From the NCBI GenBank assembly GCA_001899065.1, contig MKUZ01000024.1, positions 124,128 to 188,127 on the forward strand: DNA of 64,000 nucleotides. The letters run 5' to 3'. Positions within the stretch are counted from its first letter, which is position 1; every line of letters starts with the position of its first letter. The position numbers and the translations under genes are program-made. The DNA comes from Devosia sp. 66-22 (lineage in GTDB: Bacteria; Pseudomonadota; Alphaproteobacteria; Rhizobiales; Devosiaceae). Shown here in pieces: positions 16,480 to 27,061 of this stretch. The notes beneath the pieces are model-generated. The model was not told where the DNA came from and did no database searches. It saw only the letters and a list, made by a program, of their open reading frames with translations.

Positions 16480-18318
16480 GTGTCGCTATCCGGCGGATTG
16501 TCCAGGGCATACTCATTTCTCGTCGAGAGCGTGGTCGATGCCGTTCCGCGGAACCTGCGCGGCCGCGTTCCGCAGCCCCTGCGTGCCATCGCGCGCCGCA
16601 TCCTCGCGAACAAGACGATCGTCGACTCCCTCAATCTTCGCCTGTGGGGCGGCTTTTCCACGACGGCCTATGCCGAGATCGAGGCGATCGCCAACGACCC
16701 TCGGCACGAGCACAGGTCGCGGGCGTTGCTTGCCCTGGCGCACTGGCACGGCGCGTTCGGCGACAGGGAGAAGGCCGTCGATCTGCTCGCCGTCCAGGCG
16801 GCCTCCGATCCGCATGAGGCAGCCGGTTCGCGCTACTATCTTCCGCGGGTCTACTACCTCTGCCTCCTCGGGCGCGCCGAAGAGGCACGGGATGTGCTGC
16901 GTAGCCTGGGCAGGATGCCTGTCGACGACTCGCTGGCGCTCGCCTGGGCGAGCACCTATTCGCCGACGGCGGCAGGAGCCGGCGCAGATCCGGACGAAGC
17001 TCTGGCCTGGATCAACCGCATGTTCACCGCACACGGACTTGCCACGGTCCGGCGTCGGCACGACGATCGTCCGCTCAGTCTCGACAACCTTGTTGGCGTC
17101 GACGTCCCGCCCGTGAAGACCGGGAGCGGCCTCGTGAGCGTCATCGTCCCGACCTACAATGCCGCCGATATGATTGAAACGGCGCTCCGCAGCCTCGCCG
17201 AACAGAGCTGGCGCAACATCGAGGTGCTTGTCGTCGACGATGCCAGCAGCGACGGCACCGCCGACGTCGCCGAGCGCTTCTGTGCCACGGACACGCGGTT
17301 CCGGGTGATTCGGCGCACCGTCAATGCCGGCAGCTACACCAGCCGCAACGCTGCCCTCGCCGAGGCCCGCGGCGACTACGTCACCATCCTCGATGGCGAC
17401 GACTGGGCCCACCCGCAGCGCATTGCCCTCCATGTTGCGGACCTCGAGCGTCACGAGGCGCCGTTCAACGTCTCCAACTGGGTGCGTGCCACCGACGATC
17501 TTTTGTTCTCGGGAGCGCTGCGCCCCGGCGTGGCCATGCCGCTGCGCAACATGGGCTCGTTCTTCGTGCGCCGCTCGGTGATCGACAGGATCGGCGGCTG
17601 GCACGAAGTCCGCATCGCCGCCGACACCGAATTCATGAAGCGCGCCGAGCTGGTGTCCGGCACGATCACCCGAGGGCCCATCGCGCGAGGGGTGCCGCTG
17701 GTTCTGGGGCGTCTCGTTTCGACCTCGCTGACGCAGTCGTCGGCGACCAGCATTGCGACGCTCTCGCATGGCGTGCGGCGCGAGTATCACGAACTGGCCG
17801 AGTTCTTCCATGCGCGGTTCGGGGCAGGCAAGAGCTCGCTTGAGGAGCTGGCGAGCTGGCCCGTACGTGGCGCGCCAACAATCATACAGCCAGCGCGCGG
17901 GCAGTTGGCCGCGGATGTGCTGCTCCTGGGCGACTGGAACAATGCGCGGGATCTTGCGCGAGGCCGGCCGCTGGCCGACGCTCTGCACAAGGCGGGCAGG
18001 CGTGTCGCCTTCTTCCACTACCCCCGCTATTCGGAAGAGGTGCGCAACGTCCTCAATCACGACCTGCGCGACTATGTCTGGTCGAACGGAATGTCGTTCG
18101 TGACGGCGGGTGAGCGTGCCAGGGTCGGTTCGGTCATTGTCGTGACGCCCGACGTTTTCGAGCACACGCTCGACCGCTTCCCGAGCGTGGAACTCGATGA
18201 TCTCACCCTTCTCGGGGAGCCGTCGGAGGTATCGGATGCGGCCAGGGCCAATATCGTCGCTGCGTTCGGGCGCGATGGTCGCTGGGCCAGCGCTTCGGAT
18301 GCAATCGCCGAACGCTAG
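16480..18318 (+). CDS. large family-2 glycosyltransferase with helical N-terminal region
   Basis: A 612-residue protein starting at GTG with AGGAG seven bases upstream. Residues 1 to about 215 are helical and TPR-like (Ala-Leu-Leu-Ala-Leu-Ala-His-Trp-His; Leu-Gly-Arg-Ala-Glu-Glu-Ala). A GT2 domain begins at about 222 (Val-Ser-Val-Ile-Val-Pro-Thr-Tyr-Asn) with Val-Val-Asp-Asp-Ala-Ser-Ser-Asp and a Asp-Gly-Asp-Asp metal motif near residue 306. About 180 residues follow the GT2 core. It probably acts at the cytoplasmic face on the exported polysaccharide; donor and acceptor are unknown. Its stop shares CTAG with the converging gene. Confidence 0.85.
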   Translation: MSLSGGLSRAYSFLVESVVDAVPRNLRGRVPQPLRAIARRILANKTIVDSLNLRLWGGFSTTAYAEIEAIANDPRHEHRSRALLALAHWHGAFGDREKAVDLLAVQAASDPHEAAGSRYYLPRVYYLCLLGRAEEARDVLRSLGRMPVDDSLALAWASTYSPTAAGAGADPDEALAWINRMFTAHGLATVRRRHDDRPLSLDNLVGVDVPPVKTGSGLVSVIVPTYNAADMIETALRSLAEQSWRNIEVLVVDDASSDGTADVAERFCATDTRFRVIRRTVNAGSYTSRNAALAEARGDYVTILDGDDWAHPQRIALHVADLERHEAPFNVSNWVRATDDLLFSGALRPGVAMPLRNMGSFFVRRSVIDRIGGWHEVRIAADTEFMKRAELVSGTITRGPIARGVPLVLGRLVSTSLTQSSATSIATLSHGVRREYHELAEFFHARFGAGKSSLEELASWPVRGAPTIIQPARGQLAADVLLLGDWNNARDLARGRPLADALHKAGRRVAFFHYPRYSEEVRNVLNHDLRDYVWSNGMSFVTAGERARVGSVIVVTPDVFEHTLDRFPSVELDDLTLLGEPSEVSDAARANIVAAFGRDGRWASASDAIAER

Positions 18319-19178
18319 CGCCGTTCCGGCTTGCCGCCCGCCAGCAGGCGGACCGCTTCCCGCAGCTCCACGCCCCAGAGCCGCAGTTGCACGCCGACGG
18401 CCGTCAGTCTGTCGCCAAGCGGATAGGGAGCGCGCAGGAAGCGCCATGTCGGGATGATCGGCGAGCCCAGCGTACGCAGCAGGAACGCGGCACGCCGGCC
18501 CGGCGAGCCCGCTGCGATCTGGCCGCCCAGCACGCGCCGGCTCTTGGTGGCGATGGCGTCCCAGTCGGCGCGCGCGGGGTGCCCGACGCGCGCGTCGGAC
18601 ACGAAGCGCACGCTGGCACCCCGTGCCACCGCGCGGCGGCAGAATTCGGCGTCGCCACCGGACAAGCGCGTCGCGTCGAAACCTCCGGCGTCCCGGAACA
18701 GCGTGGCTGACACCGCGAGATTGGCGGTGGCGCCATAGCCGCGGCTCGCATAGCGCTCCTGCGGGATGCCCTTGAGCATGTCGTAGATTTCATAGGCGTT
18801 GCCCGGCGTACCAGCCGGGCGGACGTCGACGCCGCCAACGAGGATGGTTCGCGCATCGGCGCTCTCCGCGACCCGCGACAGGGCGGCGAGCCAGCCGGGC
18901 TCAGGCAGGCAGTCCGCATCGGTGAAGGCGAACCAGTCGCCGGTCGCGAGCGCCGCTGCGGCGTTCCGCGCCGCGTACGAGCCCGGCCGCTCGCAGGTGA
19001 TGATCCTGACATTGTCGGGCAATGTGGCGGGCGGCACGAAGTTGCGCGAGCCGTTGTCGCTGAGGATCACCTCGAAGCTGTCGGGCGGTAGCGTCTGCGC
19101 CGCAAGGCAGGCCAGCAGCTCAGGCACGAGGTCCCATTGCTCGTAGACAGGCACGAGGACCGAGAGGTGCCGCTCCAT
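18315..19178 (-). CDS. family-2 glycosyltransferase
   Basis: This 287-residue GT2 enzyme has the N-terminal Leu-Ser-Val-Leu-Val-Pro-Val-Tyr-Glu, Ser-Asp-Asn-Gly-Ser and a Thr-Asp-Ala-Asp-Cys metal motif near residue 93. A C-terminal hydrophobic segment (Leu-Leu-Arg-Thr-Leu-Gly-Ser-Pro) may touch the membrane. Its start directly abuts the ugd stop, so it is co-transcribed with ugd and may use a UDP-sugar made from UDP-glucuronate; that link is inference. Confidence 0.85.
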   Translation of the reverse strand: MERHLSVLVPVYEQWDLVPELLACLAAQTLPPDSFEVILSDNGSRNFVPPATLPDNVRIITCERPGSYAARNAAAALATGDWFAFTDADCLPEPGWLAALSRVAESADARTILVGGVDVRPAGTPGNAYEIYDMLKGIPQERYASRGYGATANLAVSATLFRDAGGFDATRLSGGDAEFCRRAVARGASVRFVSDARVGHPARADWDAIATKSRRVLGGQIAAGSPGRRAAFLLRTLGSPIIPTWRFLRAPYPLGDRLTAVGVQLRLWGVELREAVRLLAGGKPERR

Positions 19179-20519
19179 CTACGACGCCTTGCGGCGCTCC
19201 CCGCGGCCGATGGCGAAATAGTCGAAGCCCTGCGCCTGCATGAAGGCCGGATCGTAGATGTTGCGTCCGTCGAAGATCACCGGATGCTTGAGCTGGGCCT
19301 TGATCGTCTCGAAATCGGCGGACTGGAACACTTTCCACTCGGTCGCGATGATCAGGGCGTCGGCGCCCTTGAGTGCCTCCTCGCGCGTCCCGACCAGATC
19401 GAGATCGCTTCGCACGCCATAGATGCGCGCGGTCTCATGCATCGCTTCAGGGTCGTAGGCGCGCACCTTGGCGCCGGCGTTCCACAGCGCCTCCATGATG
19501 ACGCGCGAAGGCGCCTCGCGCATGTCGTCGGTGTTGGGCTTGAAGGCCAGGCCCCACAGCGCGAACGTCTTACCCTTGAGCTCGCCGCCGAAATACTGCG
19601 CGACCTTGTCGAACAGCACCTGTTTCTGCGCCGTGTTGCGTTCCTCCACCGCCGACAGCACCGTGGGCGTCACGCCGGCTTTCTCGGCCGTGCGGATCAA
19701 TGCCTGCACGTCCTTGGGGAAGCACGAGCCGCCATAGCCGATGCCGGGATAGATGAAGCTGTAGCCGATGCGCGGGTCCGAGCCGATGCCCTTGCGTACC
19801 CACTCGATATCGGCGCCCAGCCGGTCGGCAATGCCGGCCATTTCGTTCATGAAGCTGATCTTGGTCGCGAGCATGGCGTTGGCCGCGTACTTGGTCAGCT
19901 CGGCGCTGCGCGCATCCATGACGATCATCTTCTCATGGTTGCGGTTGAACGGCGCGTAGAGCTGGCGCAGCAGCATCTCGGCGTCCTTGCTCGAGGTGCC
20001 CACGATGATGCGGTCGGGCCGCATGCAGTCGGCCACCGCCGAGCCTTCCTTGAGGAACTCCGGATTGGAGACGACCTCGAAGCCGATCTGTCGGCCTGCC
20101 TCGGCGAGCGTCCTGCCCACCACCTCCGCCACGAGGTCGGCGGTCCCCACCGGCACCGTCGATTTGTTGACGATCACCTGCGGCCGGTCCATGTGCTGGG
20201 CGATGGTCCGTGCCACCGCCGTCACATATTTGAGGTCGGCCGAGCCATCTTCGTCCGGCGGGGTGCCCACGGCGATGAACTGAATGGCGGCATGCAGCAC
20301 ACCCGCCTTGGCATCGGTGGTGAAGTGCAGGCGCCCTTCCCTGAGGTTGCGCTCGACCAGTCCATCGAGGTCCGGCTCGAAGATGGGAATGTTGCCCGCC
20401 TTCAGCCCTTCGATCTTTTCGGCGTTGATGTCGACGCAGAACACATCGTGGCCCACGTCGGCCAGAACGGCCGCCTGGACGAGGCCGACATACCCAATAC
20501 CGAAGACCGTGACTCGCAT
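19179..20519 (-). CDS. ugd: UDP-glucose 6-dehydrogenase
   Basis: A 446-residue enzyme oxidising UDP-glucose to UDP-glucuronate with two NAD+. The N-terminal Rossmann motif Gly-Ile-Gly-Tyr-Val-Gly, Asn-Pro-Glu-Phe-Leu-Lys-Glu-Gly near residue 152, Lys210 and the catalytic Cys266 in Gly-Gly-Ser-Cys-Phe-Pro-Lys-Asp are all present. The length is normal. It supplies acidic sugar for the polysaccharide locus and leads a two-gene unit with the GT2 gene. Confidence 0.95.
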   Translation of the reverse strand: MRVTVFGIGYVGLVQAAVLADVGHDVFCVDINAEKIEGLKAGNIPIFEPDLDGLVERNLREGRLHFTTDAKAGVLHAAIQFIAVGTPPDEDGSADLKYVTAVARTIAQHMDRPQVIVNKSTVPVGTADLVAEVVGRTLAEAGRQIGFEVVSNPEFLKEGSAVADCMRPDRIIVGTSSKDAEMLLRQLYAPFNRNHEKMIVMDARSAELTKYAANAMLATKISFMNEMAGIADRLGADIEWVRKGIGSDPRIGYSFIYPGIGYGGSCFPKDVQALIRTAEKAGVTPTVLSAVEERNTAQKQVLFDKVAQYFGGELKGKTFALWGLAFKPNTDDMREAPSRVIMEALWNAGAKVRAYDPEAMHETARIYGVRSDLDLVGTREEALKGADALIIATEWKVFQSADFETIKAQLKHPVIFDGRNIYDPAFMQAQGFDYFAIGRGERRKAS

Positions 20520-20624
20520 CTATGTACCTTGCGGGGGTGTCATTTGCCGGCAAACGCTTAGTGTTGACAGGGATGATGCACAAGCCCCATCTGCCCGGGC
20601 CGGTCTGCCGCGGAGTTTGCTGAC
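20520..20624. promoter_or_regulatory. divergent intergenic region between ugd and a glycosyltransferase
   Basis: These 105 bases must carry promoters for both directions. A TTGACA lies near 20563 on the plus strand, but no convincing -10 follows at normal spacing. No operator-like repeat stands out. Confidence 0.3.
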
Positions 20625-21851
20625 TTGAACATCTGGCTGGTGCGCGATCTCGAGCCGATCCCCACCGATCCGGGCGATCGTCGGCTGATGCGCGCCGGAA
20701 TGCTGGCCGAGGCGCTGGCGCGGCGCGGCCACGCGACGACGTGGTTCACCTCGAGCTTCGACCACTACCAGAAGCGCCATCGGACGGATCGCGACAGGAC
20801 GATTACCCCTGAGCCCAACCTGACCATCGAGGTCTTCCGCGGTCGCGGCTACCGCCGCAATGTGAGCCTGGGGCGGATTGCGCATAACAGCGGCTTTGCC
20901 GAGCGCTGGCGGCGGTTTGCCGATGCCAGCGCCGTGCTGCCCGATATCCTGGTTACCGATATCCCGACGACCGAGGCGGCAGATGCCGTCGTTCGCTTCG
21001 CCGCGGCGCGGGGTATCCCCACGGTCCTGTCGATCCGCGATCTCTGGCCCGATTTCTTCGTCGACTACCTGCCGGCGCCGCTGCGGCCGCTGGCCAGCCC
21101 GTTCGTCGCGCCCCTCGACCGGCAGGCCCGTTACGCCGCCGGCCATGCGACGAGCCTGTTGGGCATCTCCGACGACTATCTGGACTGGGGCAGGGCCAAG
21201 GGGGGCCGCCCCGCCAACGAGCTGGACCGGGTCTTTCCGCTCGGCTACGCGGCCCGGCAGAGGCCCGACGCGGACGCCATCGCCGCCTTTCGCGACAAGC
21301 TCGGGCTCGGCGACAAGACGATCATCGGCTTTGTGGGCTCATGGGGCCGCACCTACGACCTGGAGCTGGTCCGCTCGGCGGCCGCAAGCCTTGCCCCGCG
21401 CGGCGACCTCGCCTTCGTCATCGCCGGCGACAAGGACACGCAGCCGGCCCTGCGCGACGCCCTGGGCAGGCTGCCCAATGTCGTGCTGGCCGGCTGGCTC
21501 AGCGCCGACGAAATCGCGCTGCTCGCCAGCGCCAGCGCTATCGGGCTCCTCCCCTACCAGCCCAACGCGCCGCAGGGCCTGCCCAACAAGGTCTTCGAAT
21601 ACATGGCCTATGGCGCCTATCAATTGGCGACGCTCGAGGGCGAGATCGTCCGCTTCTACGCGGAGACCGGGGCAGGGCAGGCGGTTGGCCGCGACCTCGC
21701 CGCCGCCATCCCGGCCGCCCTGCCGCTCGCGCTCGACCCGCAGCAGCGCGCCGCGCGCATCGCCCGCTTCGAGCGTCTCTACAGCGCCGACGCGGTCTAT
21801 GGCGAGATGGTCGATCACATCGAACGCGTCGGCGGCATCGGCCGCCTCTAG
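20625..21851 (+). CDS. family-4 glycosyltransferase
   Basis: A 408-residue GT-B enzyme, starting at TTG with a GGAG motif upstream. The C-terminal GT4 domain shows Ile-Gly-Phe-Val-Gly-Ser-Trp-Gly, then Gly-Leu-Leu-Pro-Tyr and the nucleotide-sugar-binding Pro-Asn-Lys-Val-Phe-Glu-Tyr near residue 323. The N-terminal acceptor domain resembles WbuB/WcaI-like transferases. It stands at the head of the rhamnose gene set and probably adds a sugar to the same polysaccharide. Confidence 0.85.
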   Translation: MNIWLVRDLEPIPTDPGDRRLMRAGMLAEALARRGHATTWFTSSFDHYQKRHRTDRDRTITPEPNLTIEVFRGRGYRRNVSLGRIAHNSGFAERWRRFADASAVLPDILVTDIPTTEAADAVVRFAAARGIPTVLSIRDLWPDFFVDYLPAPLRPLASPFVAPLDRQARYAAGHATSLLGISDDYLDWGRAKGGRPANELDRVFPLGYAARQRPDADAIAAFRDKLGLGDKTIIGFVGSWGRTYDLELVRSAAASLAPRGDLAFVIAGDKDTQPALRDALGRLPNVVLAGWLSADEIALLASASAIGLLPYQPNAPQGLPNKVFEYMAYGAYQLATLEGEIVRFYAETGAGQAVGRDLAAAIPAALPLALDPQQRAARIARFERLYSADAVYGEMVDHIERVGGIGRL

Positions 21852-21936
21852 AACCGGGCGGTGGGGGAGAACTCCTTCGCCGCAGTGGCGTTTTCGCTCT
21901 TTTCGGGGGCAATGCGACCCATTAGAACCCTCCGCC

Positions 21937-22992
21937 ATGAGAATATTGGTCACCGGCGGCGCGGGGTTTATCGGCGCCAATTTTGTCACGCATCTGCTCT
22001 CGACCGCCGCCATCGAGCGCGTTGTTGTCGTCGACGCCCTGACTTACGCCGGAAACCTTGAGAATCTGGCCGGTGCGCATCGCGATCCGCGGTTCCGCTT
22101 CGTCAAGGGCTCCATTCTCGATCGCGGGCTCGTCGAGGACCTGCTCGCTGCCGAGGATATCGGCGTCGTCGCGCACTTTGCGGCCGAAAGCCATGTCGAT
22201 CGCTCGATCCGGGGGCCTGAGGCGTTCATCGAGACCAATGTCACGGGTACGCTGCGCGTGCTCGAGGCGGCGCGCGCTCATCTCAATGCCCGGCCGGACA
22301 AAAAGGACAGTTTCCGCTTCCTGCATGTGTCCACCGATGAGGTGTTCGGCACGCTCGGTCCGACCGATCCGAAATTCTCCGAGGACACGCCCTATTCGCC
22401 CAACAGTCCCTACGCCGCGAGCAAGGCGGCGTCGGACCATCTGGTGCGCGCCTGGCACGAGACCTACGGCCTCAACACGCTGATCTCGAACTGCTCGAAC
22501 AACTACGGGCCGCTACAGTTTCCCGAAAAGCTCATCCCGCTGATCATTCACAATGCGCTCGCCGGCAAGTCGCTGCCCATCTATGGCGACGGCCAGCAGA
22601 TCCGTGACTGGCTCTATGTCGGCGATCACTGCTCGGCGCTGGCGACCATCATCGCGCGCGGCAAGCCCGGCGAGACCTATGCGGTGGGCGGCAATTCCGA
22701 GCGCGCCAATCTCGATGTCGTTGGCACCATCTGCGACCTGCTCGACCACCATCGGCCACGCAATTCCGGCTCCTACCGCGACCAGATTGCCTTCGTCGCC
22801 GATCGCCCGGGCCACGATCGCCGCTACGCCATCGATGCGAGCAAGCTCGAGCGCGAGCTCGGCTGGAAACCGGAACGGAATTTCAGTTCGGGCATCGAGG
22901 CCACCGTGCTGTGGTATCTCAACAATGGCGAGTGGGTGAACAACGTCACCTCCGGTGCCTACCGCGACTGGGTCGCGGAGCAGTACGCGTGA
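21937..22992 (+). CDS. rfbB: dTDP-glucose 4,6-dehydratase
   Basis: A 351-residue extended SDR, second step of dTDP-L-rhamnose synthesis. It has Thr-Gly-Gly-Ala-Gly-Phe-Ile-Gly at the start, Thr-Asp-Glu at 133-135 (catalytic acid/base pair) and Tyr159-x3-Lys163. The ATG at 21937 matches the family start; the long open frame upstream belongs to a shadow of the GT4 gene. It overlaps rfbD by 4 bases. Confidence 0.96.
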   Translation: MRILVTGGAGFIGANFVTHLLSTAAIERVVVVDALTYAGNLENLAGAHRDPRFRFVKGSILDRGLVEDLLAAEDIGVVAHFAAESHVDRSIRGPEAFIETNVTGTLRVLEAARAHLNARPDKKDSFRFLHVSTDEVFGTLGPTDPKFSEDTPYSPNSPYAASKAASDHLVRAWHETYGLNTLISNCSNNYGPLQFPEKLIPLIIHNALAGKSLPIYGDGQQIRDWLYVGDHCSALATIIARGKPGETYAVGGNSERANLDVVGTICDLLDHHRPRNSGSYRDQIAFVADRPGHDRRYAIDASKLERELGWKPERNFSSGIEATVLWYLNNGEWVNNVTSGAYRDWVAEQYA

Positions 22993-23885
22993 AGCTGGTC
23001 CTGTTCGGCAGCGGCGGCCAGGTCGGCCGCGCCCTCGCGCCGCTTCTTGGCGAACTGGGCACTGTCGCTGCCTTCGACCACACGACCGCCGATTTCGAGC
23101 AGCCCGCGACGCTGGCCGCCATCATCGAGGGCGAGCGCCCCGACGTGGTGGTCAACGCGGCGGCCTACACGGCGGTCGACGCCGCCGAGGACGACAGCGC
23201 TCGCGCCCATCTCGTCAATGGCGAGGCTGTCCGCCATATCGCCGACGCCGCGAGGCGACGCGGCGCGCTGGTTGTCCACTATTCGACCGATTTCGTCTTC
23301 GACGGCCGTGCCGATCACCCCTATCGCGAGACCGATACGACGAATCCGCTCTCGGTCTATGGCGCAAGCAAGCTCGGCGGCGACCAGGCCCTTGCGGCGA
23401 GCGGCGCCGACCATCTCATCTTCCGAGTCACCTGGAACTACTCGCCCGAAGGCAAGAACTTCCCACTCGCGATCCTGCGCCTCGCCAAGGCGCGCGACGC
23501 GCTCGACGTGGTCTCCGACGAAATCGGTGCCGCGACCTCGGCCGATCTCATCGCCCGGGCGACCGTCGAGGCTCTGCGCCAGACCCTCGCCGATCGCGGC
23601 AAGACCGGTCTCTACCATCTGACAGCATCCGGCGCGGCGAGCCGCGACACGCTGGCCCGCGTCATCGTGGCGGAAGCGCGCGCGGCGGGCGCCGAGCTGG
23701 CGCTGAGTCCCGACAGTATCCGGCCGATCCTGGCGCGCGACTACGCCGTCACCAAGGCCATCCGGCCGTCCAATTCGCGGCTCGACACCACCAGCTTCCA
23801 GTCGACATTCGGAATGACTTTGCCGTCCTGGCAGGACGGGATACGGGATTTGATCAACACACTCCGCGAGGGGGGACGTTTATGA
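22989..23885 (+). CDS. rfbD: dTDP-4-dehydrorhamnose reductase
   Basis: A 298-residue NAD(P)H-dependent SDR, last step to dTDP-L-rhamnose. It starts at GTG overlapping the rfbB stop. The Gly-Ser-Gly-Gln-Val-Gly nucleotide motif, Thr-Asp-Phe-Val-Phe-Asp and Tyr124-x3-Lys128 are visible. It overlaps rfbA by 4 bases. Confidence 0.95.
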   Translation: MKLVLFGSGGQVGRALAPLLGELGTVAAFDHTTADFEQPATLAAIIEGERPDVVVNAAAYTAVDAAEDDSARAHLVNGEAVRHIADAARRRGALVVHYSTDFVFDGRADHPYRETDTTNPLSVYGASKLGGDQALAASGADHLIFRVTWNYSPEGKNFPLAILRLAKARDALDVVSDEIGAATSADLIARATVEALRQTLADRGKTGLYHLTASGAASRDTLARVIVAEARAAGAELALSPDSIRPILARDYAVTKAIRPSNSRLDTTSFQSTFGMTLPSWQDGIRDLINTLREGGRL

Positions 23886-24757
23886 GCCGCAAGGGTATTA
23901 TTCTGGCAGGTGGTTCGGGCACGCGGCTGATGCCGGCGACGGCGCCGGTCAGCAAGCAATTGCTCCCCGTCTACGACAAGCCGATGATCTACTATCCGCT
24001 GTCGACGCTGATGGGGGCGGGTATCCGCGACATCCTCATCATCTCGACGCCGCGTGACCTGCCGATGTTCCGCGCCCTGTTCGCCGGGGCATCGGCCTGG
24101 GGCATCAACCTCAGCTACGCGGAACAGGCAAAGCCGGAGGGCATTGCCCAGGCGTTCCTCCTCGGCGCCGATTTCATCGGCAGCGACCCGTCGACGCTCA
24201 TCCTGGGCGACAATTTGTTCTTCGGGCACAACCTGTCGCAGATGATGCTGAGCGCCGATGCGCGGCCGTCCGGCGCGACCGTGTTTGCGCATCACGTCAC
24301 CGACCCCGAGCGCTATGGCGTTGCCAGCTTCGACGAGACCGGCAAGGTGCTGACGCTCGAGGAAAAGCCTAAGCAGCCCAAATCGAGCTACGCTGTAACG
24401 GGACTCTACTACTATGACGACCAGGTGGTCGACATCGCCCGCGAGCTCAAGCCGTCGGCACGGGGCGAGCTCGAGATCACCGATCTCAACCGCGTCTATC
24501 TCGAGCGCGGCGACCTCGGCGTCGAGATCCTCGGCCGCGGCTTCGCCTGGCTCGATACGGGGACGCACGACTCCCTGCTCGACGCCGCGCAGTTCGTCGC
24601 CACCATCGAGAAGCGGCAGGGCTGGAAGATCGCCTGCCCCGAAGAGGTCGCCTGGCGCAATGGCTGGATCGACGACGACGCGCTGCTGGCGCTCGCCAAG
24701 CCACTCAGCACCTCGGGCTACGGCGTCTATCTGCGCGAACTGGTGGAGCGTCGATGA
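23882..24757 (+). CDS. rfbA: glucose-1-phosphate thymidylyltransferase
   Basis: A 291-residue nucleotidyltransferase, first step of the dTDP-L-rhamnose pathway. The N-terminal Leu-Ala-Gly-Gly-Ser-Gly-Thr-Arg-Leu motif, [10 protein letters not shown] and Gly-Asp-Asn-Leu metal-site segment near residue 109 are typical. ATGA overlaps on both sides link it to rfbD and rfbC. Confidence 0.96.
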   Translation: MSRKGIILAGGSGTRLMPATAPVSKQLLPVYDKPMIYYPLSTLMGAGIRDILIISTPRDLPMFRALFAGASAWGINLSYAEQAKPEGIAQAFLLGADFIGSDPSTLILGDNLFFGHNLSQMMLSADARPSGATVFAHHVTDPERYGVASFDETGKVLTLEEKPKQPKSSYAVTGLYYYDDQVVDIARELKPSARGELEITDLNRVYLERGDLGVEILGRGFAWLDTGTHDSLLDAAQFVATIEKRQGWKIACPEEVAWRNGWIDDDALLALAKPLSTSGYGVYLRELVERR

Positions 24758-25302
24758 ACGCGACGCCTCTTGCCCTGCCCGAGGTCCTGCTGCTCGAGCC
24801 GCGCGTTTTCGGCGACGACCGCGGCTGGTTCTATGAGAGCTTCAACGCCCGTAGTTTCACCGAACTCACCGGCCTCGACATCACCTTCGTCCAGGACAAC
24901 CACTCGCGGTCGTCGCGCGGTGTGTTGCGTGGCCTCCACTATCAGTTGCCGCCCGCCGCGCAGGGCAAGCTGGTGCGCGCCGTCGCCGGCTCCATCTTCG
25001 ATGTCGCCGTCGACATCCGCCGCTCCTCGCCCACGTTCGGCCGCTGGGTCGGCGAAATCCTCAGCGCCGAAAACAAGCGGCAGCTCTGGGTGCCGGCCGG
25101 CTTCGCGCATGGCTTCCTCGCCCTCGAGGACGGCACCGAGGTGCTCTACAAGGCCACCGATTTCTACAACAAGGCGGCCGAGGGCGCGGTACGCTGGGAC
25201 GACCCCGAACTGGCCATCGCGTGGCCGGGCGGGTTGACTCCCTTGCTCGCGCCCAAGGATGCTGCCGCTCCGGCTCTCGCCGACGCACAGCTCTTTGCCT
25301 GA
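24754..25302 (+). CDS. rfbC: dTDP-4-dehydrorhamnose 3,5-epimerase
   Basis: This 182-residue RmlC cupin epimerises the 4-keto intermediate. Catalytic His62 sits in Arg-Gly-Leu-His-Tyr-Gln, with Phe-Ala-His-Gly-Phe and the Tyr-Lys-Ala-Thr-Asp-Phe-Tyr segment further on. It completes the pathway, so the gene order is B-D-A-C in one tightly overlapping operon. Confidence 0.95.
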   Translation: MNATPLALPEVLLLEPRVFGDDRGWFYESFNARSFTELTGLDITFVQDNHSRSSRGVLRGLHYQLPPAAQGKLVRAVAGSIFDVAVDIRRSSPTFGRWVGEILSAENKRQLWVPAGFAHGFLALEDGTEVLYKATDFYNKAAEGAVRWDDPELAIAWPGGLTPLLAPKDAAAPALADAQLFA

Positions 25303-25405
25303 CGCCGCCAAAGCTCCGTCCGCCCGCCACAACTCCGCCTTTCTCCCGTCAGCATCCGCGTGCTAGCGTTCGCGCACTGACGGTCGCTCGCACTGGGGAA
25401 TTCCG

Positions 25406-27001
25406 ATGAAACTGAAGCAGCTTGCCGGGCTTGGGGCCGTGGCACTGATCGTGGCCATGAGCGCCACTGGCGCGCTCTCGCAGGAGCAGCGCCGTTATGC
25501 GACCGGCGCGTCCCCGACGCCTCCCGAACGCCTCGCCGAGCTGCCCGAGGCGCCCATTTATCGCGACTTCCTCCCGCAGGCGGTCGACCTGTCGCGCTAC
25601 ATGCCCGCCGTCGGCGATCAGCTCAATCAGGGCTCGTGCGTCGGCTGGGCCACGGCCTATGCGGCGCGCGCCTATTACGCCTATCAGGTCGAGCATCGCG
25701 ACATCGCCGATACGGCCAACATTCCTAGCCCCGCCTGGATCTTCAACATCATCCATCTGGGCACTGACTGTAACCAAGGCTCCTACGTCCCCGATGCGAT
25801 GGACGTGCTGCGCACCGGCGCTCGCTCGCTCAAGGACTATCCCTACGACGACACGAAGTGTTCGATGCCGCTGCCGCCGCAGCGAGCCAGCGCCAAGGAC
25901 TTCTCGATCGAAAGCTACGAGATGGTCTGGAACCAGGTTGATCCCAAGGCCAGCCTCGACCAGGTGAAGGGCGCGCTCGCCAAGGGGCATCCGGTGGTGG
26001 TCACCGCCGCACTCGACGCCGATTTCTTCAACCTCAATCCGCGCCAGTCGATCTGGCGTTCCAATCCCGACAAGCCCAATGAAGGCGGTCACGCCTTCAC
26101 GCTGGTGGGTTATGACGACGCGACGCAGACCTTCAAATTCATCAACTCGTGGAACACCGGCTGGGGCGACAAGGGCTATGGCCGCATGACCTATGACACG
26201 TTCAAGGCGCGTGTCTGGGAAGGCCACATCATGCACATGGCCGGCGATCCCGAAATTCCGCTCGATGATGCCGATTTCGTCGCCGATGTGATCGATGCCA
26301 CGCCGCCCCCGCCGCCATTCAAGCCGCCGCTGATCGTCACGCCCAGCGGGGACGACGTCGCGATGCGCGATCTGGGCGACGACATCGATCTGGGCGCGCT
26401 CGCCTGCGGCAAGGTCGATATCGGCACCGACGAATTCGGCAATTCCATTGCCACCGGCTTTGTCGGCAGCGAAGACGAGATGGCCCGTGTCCAGAACGCG
26501 CTGATGGACAAGGTCGACACCGTCGACGTCGCGCTCGCCCCATGGCCCGCCTGCGAAGTGCGGCTCACGCTCGATCCGGCGGTCAACGAATCCGACACGC
26601 CGCAGGTGGCGCTGCTGCCCGAATCCCCCGCCGTGGGCGATGCCCTCAATATCGGCATCGAGACCCCCGGCTTCCCGAGCTATCTCTACGCCGCCTACTT
26701 CGCGGCCGACGGCAATGTGCTCAATCTGAGCCAGCCGAGCTCGGCCGACCTGCGTCCCAAGGCCGGGCACACCATCGTGCGCTTCGGCGATGCGGAGGGC
26801 GGTCAGGTGTCGCTCACCGTCTCGCCGCCGGTCGGCGAGGAACTGCTGGTCGTCGTCTCCTCGGAGAAGCCGCTGTTCGCCGCGGCGCGTCCCGATACCG
26901 AGACCTATCGCGATTTCCTCTCGGCCTTGCGCACCGGCGTCCTCTCCGGCGATGCCGGCCGTGTCACCGCCAGCATCGTGCCGGTCACGACCACGGAGTA
27001 G
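25406..27001 (+). CDS. secreted papain-like (C1) cysteine protease with C-terminal DUF4384-like domain
   Basis: A 531-residue protein with a Sec signal peptide (cleavage near Ala-Leu-Ser-Gln, about residue 25). The C1 peptidase core runs from about 60 to 275: oxyanion Gln72, nucleophile Cys78 six residues later, His229 in Gly-Gly-His-Ala-Phe and Asn247 in Ile-Asn-Ser-Trp-Asn. A proline-rich linker near residue 296 leads to a C-terminal beta-rich domain resembling DUF4384 (Tyr-Leu-Tyr-Ala-Ala-Tyr-Phe). All catalytic residues are present, so it is probably active in the periplasm or outside. Its target is unknown; nearness to the polysaccharide genes may be incidental. Confidence 0.82.
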   Translation: MKLKQLAGLGAVALIVAMSATGALSQEQRRYATGASPTPPERLAELPEAPIYRDFLPQAVDLSRYMPAVGDQLNQGSCVGWATAYAARAYYAYQVEHRDIADTANIPSPAWIFNIIHLGTDCNQGSYVPDAMDVLRTGARSLKDYPYDDTKCSMPLPPQRASAKDFSIESYEMVWNQVDPKASLDQVKGALAKGHPVVVTAALDADFFNLNPRQSIWRSNPDKPNEGGHAFTLVGYDDATQTFKFINSWNTGWGDKGYGRMTYDTFKARVWEGHIMHMAGDPEIPLDDADFVADVIDATPPPPPFKPPLIVTPSGDDVAMRDLGDDIDLGALACGKVDIGTDEFGNSIATGFVGSEDEMARVQNALMDKVDTVDVALAPWPACEVRLTLDPAVNESDTPQVALLPESPAVGDALNIGIETPGFPSYLYAAYFAADGNVLNLSQPSSADLRPKAGHTIVRFGDAEGGQVSLTVSPPVGEELLVVVSSEKPLFAAARPDTETYRDFLSALRTGVLSGDAGRVTASIVPVTTTE

Positions 27002-27021
27002 TCGCGGCTCGCAGCCGACAT

Positions 27022-27044
27022 CCTCCCCCGCGTGGCGGGGGAGG
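27022..27044. terminator. perfect hairpin between converging genes
   Basis: CCTCCCCCGC and GCGGGGGAGG form a 10-base perfect stem with a GTG loop. It lies between the protease stop and the converging SnoaL-like gene stop, where a two-way terminator is expected. No U-run follows. It also resembles the short GC palindromes scattered between genes in Alphaproteobacteria. Confidence 0.5.
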
Positions 27045-27061
27045 GAACCGCGCCGGCCTCC

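Noticed and set aside
20878-21936. Upstream extension of rfbB
   Set aside because: This part overlaps the GT4 gene in another frame and has Ser/Arg/Pro-rich shadow composition. The family start is at 21937.
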